Position numbers and translations under genes: made by a program. Source: Acytostelium subglobosum LB1 (taxonomy: Eukaryota; Evosea; Eumycetozoa; Acytosteliales; Acytosteliaceae). From it: DNA of 64,000 nt. The stretch covers positions 1 through 64,000 of the forward strand of contig NW_012236510.1 of NCBI RefSeq assembly GCF_000787575.1. The letters are read 5' to 3'. Under the pieces are notes generated by a model. The model was given only the letters and a program-made list of their open reading frames with translations, searched no databases and was not told where the DNA came from. Each line of letters opens with the position of its first letter. Within the stretch, counting starts at the first letter, position 1. Below are positions 59,621 to 64,000 of the stretch, piece after piece.

Positions 59621-59828
59621 ATTGTTATATTCTATATTATATTGTTATGAAGTGTTGTGAATGAATGAAGATGAACATCAGATGACACACACCCTTGGTC
59701 ATCACCAACTTCACAAAGTGCGAAAGTGACAAAACTCCAAGTTCCCAACTTTATCTTGAAATGAATGATTGAGTAAGAGAGAGATAAAGATAATTATAAC
59801 TCATAATAATAATAATAATAACAACAAC

Positions 59829-61853
59829 ATGTTGGATACATTCTCATATATATTACTAAGGAATATATATGAATACTTGGGAAATGAACAGATAGACTGT
59901 GTTTCATTGGGTATAACATGCAAGCACTTGTATCATTTCACATCATCCAGACATAATGTGAACACTTCACATTTACTCTGGAGCAAGACATCACCAATTG
60001 TAATCGATGAATCATTATACGAATCATTGGTACACTTGGAGTTGGCTGCTGACTATGACAAACCATTCGTCCTGGTATCATGTCCCCCAACACTACGTAA
60101 ACTGTCAATGGGTCACTGCTTCAATCATCCACTAAAGCCTGGTAGCCTGCCCAAGTCAATAACATCACTTACCCTGGCTAAGTGCTTTGATAAGGAGTTG
60201 GAGAGAGGCACTCTACCAGACACACTGACCGAACTCACCTTTGGAATGGACTATTGGCATGAACTGTTGCCCGGTCTCTTGCCAAACAACATACAGAAAC
60301 TGACACTAAGTCGGCGATACAACGAACCAATCAGTCAGGGTGTACTTCCAAGTGCAATGACAGAGTTGACATTTGGTGTATACTTCAACAAACAGATTGA
60401 ACCCAACGTGTTACCAACGAGCTTGACCAAGTTAACATTTGGTATCGACTTTAATCAAACAATAACTGGATCATTGCCACCAGGTCTAAAGTCATTGACA
60501 CTCAATGGGAACTTCAATCGACAACTTGTACCAGGTGACTTGCCCAACAGCTTGACAAGTCTTCATTTTGGACATAGTTTCAATCAACCATTGATCCCTG
60601 GAACTCTTCCTGACTCCATAACAACCCTAAAGTTCAGTATTGGATTCGATCGACCAATCGAGCCAAACACAATGCCAAAGGGTCTCGTTGAGGTCTACTT
60701 TGGATACTCGTTTAATCATCAGATCGCACCAAACACATTCCATCAATCACTCAAGACACTGTCATTCGAGTTTGAGTTTAATCAAGTCTTCTTGCCTGGT
60801 TCCCTGCCTGATTCGTTGACCGTGCTCCTGCTTGGCTACCAATACAACCAACCAATCGCCGCTGATGTGCTGCCTCCCGGCCTAAAGGCATTGAGTCTTG
60901 ATCACAGATTCAATCGAGTGATCGAACCAGGTGTACTACCAAACACCATCTCTGATTTGAAGTTGAGCAAGCTGTTCAACCGAATGATCGAGCCATACAG
61001 TCTGCCACAGTCACTGAAGCGACTAGTGTTTGGAAACAACTATGACCAGATACTACAGCCCAATGCCATTCCAGAGGGTGTCAAGATATTGACCTTTGGC
61101 GATCAATACAATCAACCATTGCTACCTGACATCCTACCTCGATCACTGGAGAATCTAACAATGGGCAAGAACTTCTTCCAGGCCATCATACCTGGTACAC
61201 TTCCAGAGGGACTCCAGACATTGGTATTTGGTTTGTTCTACAATCTTATGCTGGTGCCAGGTTGCTTACCCTCGACCCTTACAGAGCTTACCTTTGGCGA
61301 GAGTTACAACCACGAGATGCTGCCAAATGCCTACCCAGCATCGTTGAAGAAGTTGACGTTTGGCACCAACTTTAATCAATCGATACCAGCTGGAGCACTG
61401 TCTGACACACTTGCCGAGTTGACCGTTGGCCGAATGTTTACACCACCTGTGGACCAGGTGTCACTCCCAAAGGGTCTAAAGTCATTCACTCTTCATGACC
61501 TTGCTGGACAGGGTGCCTATCTTGGACAGCTGAGTGGCGAGTCGATTAATTTCGTCCAGACCAATGCAACCTACATCTATCAGAGGATCAGTCTACACTC
61601 ACCTGTAAAGATCAACATCCGTCGACTTCAATTGACTATTGCTGGACACGATGCCAACATCAAGAGTTACTTTGCACTGATCGCCAAGAACATACCATGT
61701 GCAGACACCTATCACATCAAGGCCATCTTCCTTTCAAAAGAGTACCATCTACGATTCTTTGATATTGAGAAACAAGTGGCTATTATAGTTTGGAAGAGTT
61801 CACAGAGCAAGTTGTCAAAGTACTCGTTCTTCAACATTCCATACGCTCAATGA
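59829..61853 (+). CDS. F-box-like protein with about 21 FNIP-type repeats
   Basis: The first ATG at 59829 opens a 674-aa single exon; in-frame sequence upstream to 59769 is N-rich leader without an ATG. Residues 3-40 (SYILLRNIYEYLGNEQIDCV then SLGITCKHLYHF) look like an F-box. Then 21 units of about 22 residues follow, of the form (F/Y)N-x-x-(I/L)-x-P-G-x-LP-x-(S/G)L-x-x-L-x-(F/L)G. This is the dictyostelid FNIP repeat, a short leucine-rich repeat type. A C-terminal domain of about 120 residues (NIRRLQLTIAGHDANIKSYF) closes it. Such proteins are greatly expanded in social amoebae, and are thought to be substrate adaptors of SCF ubiquitin ligases. The repeats at 10 and 20 deviate from the LP core. 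Confidence 0.92.
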   Translation: MLDTFSYILLRNIYEYLGNEQIDCVSLGITCKHLYHFTSSRHNVNTSHLLWSKTSPIVIDESLYESLVHLELAADYDKPFVLVSCPPTLRKLSMGHCFNHPLKPGSLPKSITSLTLAKCFDKELERGTLPDTLTELTFGMDYWHELLPGLLPNNIQKLTLSRRYNEPISQGVLPSAMTELTFGVYFNKQIEPNVLPTSLTKLTFGIDFNQTITGSLPPGLKSLTLNGNFNRQLVPGDLPNSLTSLHFGHSFNQPLIPGTLPDSITTLKFSIGFDRPIEPNTMPKGLVEVYFGYSFNHQIAPNTFHQSLKTLSFEFEFNQVFLPGSLPDSLTVLLLGYQYNQPIAADVLPPGLKALSLDHRFNRVIEPGVLPNTISDLKLSKLFNRMIEPYSLPQSLKRLVFGNNYDQILQPNAIPEGVKILTFGDQYNQPLLPDILPRSLENLTMGKNFFQAIIPGTLPEGLQTLVFGLFYNLMLVPGCLPSTLTELTFGESYNHEMLPNAYPASLKKLTFGTNFNQSIPAGALSDTLAELTVGRMFTPPVDQVSLPKGLKSFTLHDLAGQGAYLGQLSGESINFVQTNATYIYQRISLHSPVKINIRRLQLTIAGHDANIKSYFALIAKNIPCADTYHIKAIFLSKEYHLRFFDIEKQVAIIVWKSSQSKLSKYSFFNIPYAQ

Positions 61854-62272
61854 TCAACTTGGTTGGGAACACCCACACCCCCCACTCCTGGATGTAACGG
61901 ACAACAAATTCAAATTTTGAATGAATGTGTGTAGAATAATGTGTGAATGTAAAATACAGAGTTTTTTTTCAAACATGCACAGTGTTTCATACAATTTGCG
62001 GATTTTTGAGTTCACACACTGGATTGGAATGCATAAAACCACTTCGAAGTGGTTTCAAACTAAATACAACGAATCAATCAAAGAGATATAAATAATATAT
62101 CCTACAATTACACTACGCATATAACTTTCTGTATCTTTATACACTTTCTTATTTTAATTGTAAGTAAATTACCATTCAACATCCACTATCATTGTCAATT
62201 ATTGCCAATCAATATCTAACATCATCACCATCACCAACTCAAATACTCAGACTCATACTTAATCAGTGAAGA
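61854..62272. other. Intergenic, promoter side of histone H4
   Basis: Contains a C-rich patch directly after the FNIP gene, a small inverted repeat CCACTTCGAAGTGG near 62039-62052, and an AT-rich then C/A-rich 5' leader running up to the H4 ATG. No gene seen. Confidence 0.5.
62039..62052. repeat. Perfect 14-bp palindrome
   Basis: CCACTTCGAAGTGG reads the same on both strands. It lies about 220 bp upstream of the histone H4 ATG and could be a binding site for a dimeric regulator, or chance. Confidence 0.6.
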
Positions 62273-62602
62273 ATGTCAACCGGTGCCCCATCTGGAAGAG
62301 GAAAGACTGGAGGAAAAGTCGGAGGTAAAGTCGGTGCCAAGAGACACAGAAAGGTGTTGAAGGACTACATCCACGGAATTACAAAGCCAGCCATCCGTCG
62401 TCTGGCGAGAAGAGGAGGTGTCAAGCGTATCTCTTTCCCAATCTATGAGGAGATCCGTAACGTGCTCCGTAACTTTTTGGAGAACGTTGTCCGTGACTCT
62501 GTTGCCTACACTGAGCACGCCAACAGACGTACCGTCACTGCCATGGACGTCGTCTATGCCCTCAAGAAGCAAGGTCGTACCCTCTATGGTTTCAACTCAT
62601 AA
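62273..62602 (+). CDS. H4: Divergent histone H4
   Basis: A single intron-free exon encodes 109 aa. The histone fold of H4 is clear: [20 protein letters not shown], then [40 protein letters not shown]. It differs from usual H4 in an N-tail with [18 protein letters not shown], in [20 protein letters not shown] (usual [20 protein letters not shown]), in KDYIHG (usual RDNIQG), and in a final NS in place of GG. It is six or seven residues longer than the 102-103 aa of most H4. The lack of introns fits replication-type histones. It may be one of several H4 genes, with this one fast evolving. No 3' histone stem-loop was noticed after the stop. Confidence 0.95.
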   Translation: MSTGAPSGRGKTGGKVGGKVGAKRHRKVLKDYIHGITKPAIRRLARRGGVKRISFPIYEEIRNVLRNFLENVVRDSVAYTEHANRRTVTAMDVVYALKKQGRTLYGFNS

Positions 62603-62679
62603 GCGCCGTGACCCGTCCACCGTTCGATTACGACATATCTCGCTTGCAAGATTTAACAAATGGTGTTTCTTAACACCAC

Positions 62680-63170
62680 CACATGCGCAAAGACACTTTA
62701 TCATCATGGACATATCCATCCATCAAACCTTGATCATCATCACCAATCCAACATATCAAGTTGTAATGTCTTGGTAGTCATTAATGTGATTCGGACTAAA
62801 ATTCACAGGTGTGATAATGGTCGGATGATCTGGTATCATTTATTGTGAGTAGTCTTTGTCTCATTGTCCTGTGCCTTCTTTGTGAACAACTCGATCCTTT
62901 TGTATTGTAAATTAGGTTGTGTCTCGAGGGCTCCATCAAAAATGACCAATGTTGATGGCAGCATTCTCATCTCTGTCCATCCATAGTGTGCCAAAGACAC
63001 TTCATCACCATCATCATTATCAATGAGACTTCCTTGTTAACAACTCTATCCTCTTCAGGATGTCCTGGCGGCATCCTAATCTCTGTCCATAGTGTTGAGG
63101 GACTAAATCTACCTCGGCATCCATCTTTACAATCACCAATCTAATATATCAATCTCCATCATCTATCTAT
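62680..63170. repeat. Decayed tandem/interspersed direct repeats
   Basis: At least four short phrases (given in the neighbouring intergenic entry) recur in similar order about 130-300 bp apart, with mismatches and gaps. They look like old duplications of a non-coding unit. No open frame runs through them. Confidence 0.55.
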
Positions 63171-63750
63171 TACCACAGGTGTTCATATGAATATTTCCAT
63201 ATTAGTCTAATAAATATATACACACATCTATTTGATGTCCACCAAGACCCTCCAAACTCCAATGCTCAACCACAACATTCTCTCTCAAACCCTGCCAAAC
63301 CAGACAATGAAAGTATCTGTGTCTCTTTCTTTGTTTTGTCTCAACTTTTAGATAGTTGCTCATCCGTTGATGACCCTTCATACAATAGAATGAATGGACT
63401 TTCCTTTGACTTTGCTTTGACAATCAACCCATCAACTCACCACCCAGCTATTGTCAACACTATTCCTTAACAATATTCATCGCCATCTATTTGTTGCTAT
63501 GTCGTGCCACCCTTTTGCCAATGTAATCGAGACGTTCCACCATTAGCTAAAGCATCATCGACGTCACTCACCTCACTCACATCTCTTTAGTTAAAGCACT
63601 ATACATACTTCTATTCTTTTTCCCATATAATCATTCTTCCTTTCTACCTCTATTATCTCTATATTTATTATTAAATGGTACCTATACCATCAACTATAAA
63701 TACAATGGCAATAGCAAACATAACAACAACCATCAATTATCAAACTAACA

Positions 63751-63780
63751 AATAATAATAATAATAATAATAATAATTAT
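63751..63780. repeat. AAT trinucleotide repeat
   Basis: A short (AAT)n run in the EF-1alpha promoter. Confidence 0.85.
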
Positions 63781-63811
63781 TCCATCCATTCATCTACTTA
63801 CTCACTCTTGA

Positions 63812-64000
<189 letters not shown>

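Noticed and set aside
62418-62777. A 119-codon frame overlapping histone H4
   Set aside because: It is out of frame with H4 and serine/threonine-rich only because it reads H4 codons shifted.

Overview
This window is nuclear DNA from a dictyostelid social amoeba. The evidence is short GT-AG introns (about 60-110 bp, donors mostly GTAAGT or GTATGT), AT-rich spacers, runs of CAA/AAC coding polyQ/polyN, an F-box protein with FNIP repeats, and many genes with amoebozoan relatives. Coding sequence is clearly richer in G+C than in D. discoideum, so a higher-GC lineage (for example Acytostelium-like) is more likely; this is an inference from composition only.

Layout. 1-1.75 kb: a piece of a Ty3/gypsy-like LTR element. 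2.0-3.1 kb: a decayed leucine-rich host gene. 3.6-10.8 kb: HMG-CoA synthase, SYF2, and a large ARM-repeat pseudokinase on the minus strand. 11.6-20.6 kb (plus strand): a glycosylated membrane protein, a C9ORF78/TLS1-like splicing factor, glutamine:fructose-6-phosphate aminotransferase, and prenylcysteine oxidase. 20.7-28.9 kb (minus): a small unknown protein and a 2431-aa spastizin/ZFYVE26 homologue. 29-37.5 kb (plus): a duplicated nucleotidyltransferase, CLN7/MFSD8, TFIIA large subunit, a syntaxin-6-like SNARE and GDAP2. 37.7-39.1 kb (minus): a candidate mitochondrial L35 and an EF-hand sensor. 39.7-47.6 kb (plus): a beta-helix protein, mitochondrial Lon, and NDC1. 47.7-49.9 kb (minus): diacylglycerol kinase. 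50.1-51.8 kb (plus): a METTL25-type methyltransferase. 51.9-56.0 kb (minus): a mitochondrial protein and an armadillo-like protein. 56-64 kb: a 66-aa ORF, a CRT-like transporter, an unknown membrane protein, the FNIP protein, a divergent histone H4, and the start of EF-1alpha.

There is no operon or obvious pathway cluster; the order looks like ordinary dense eukaryotic gene packing with frequent tail-to-tail pairs 13-220 bp apart. Several neighbours do share compartments: CLN7, the CRT-like carrier and spastizin are endolysosomal, GFAT and HMG-CoA synthase are anabolic, and Lon, the candidate L35 and the 776-aa protein are mitochondrial.

The most interesting points are a spastizin without its FYVE finger, a tandem RlaP/phage-like nucleotidyltransferase in a eukaryote, a GFAT whose catalytic cysteine is not at the N-terminus, a syntaxin-6 homologue without a membrane anchor, a secretion-signal-less beta-helix protein and a duplicated membrane ectodomain. 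The three N characters in the window each sit exactly where a clear gene loses frame by one surplus base, and three other genes show the same surplus without an N, which points to assembly errors rather than dead genes.
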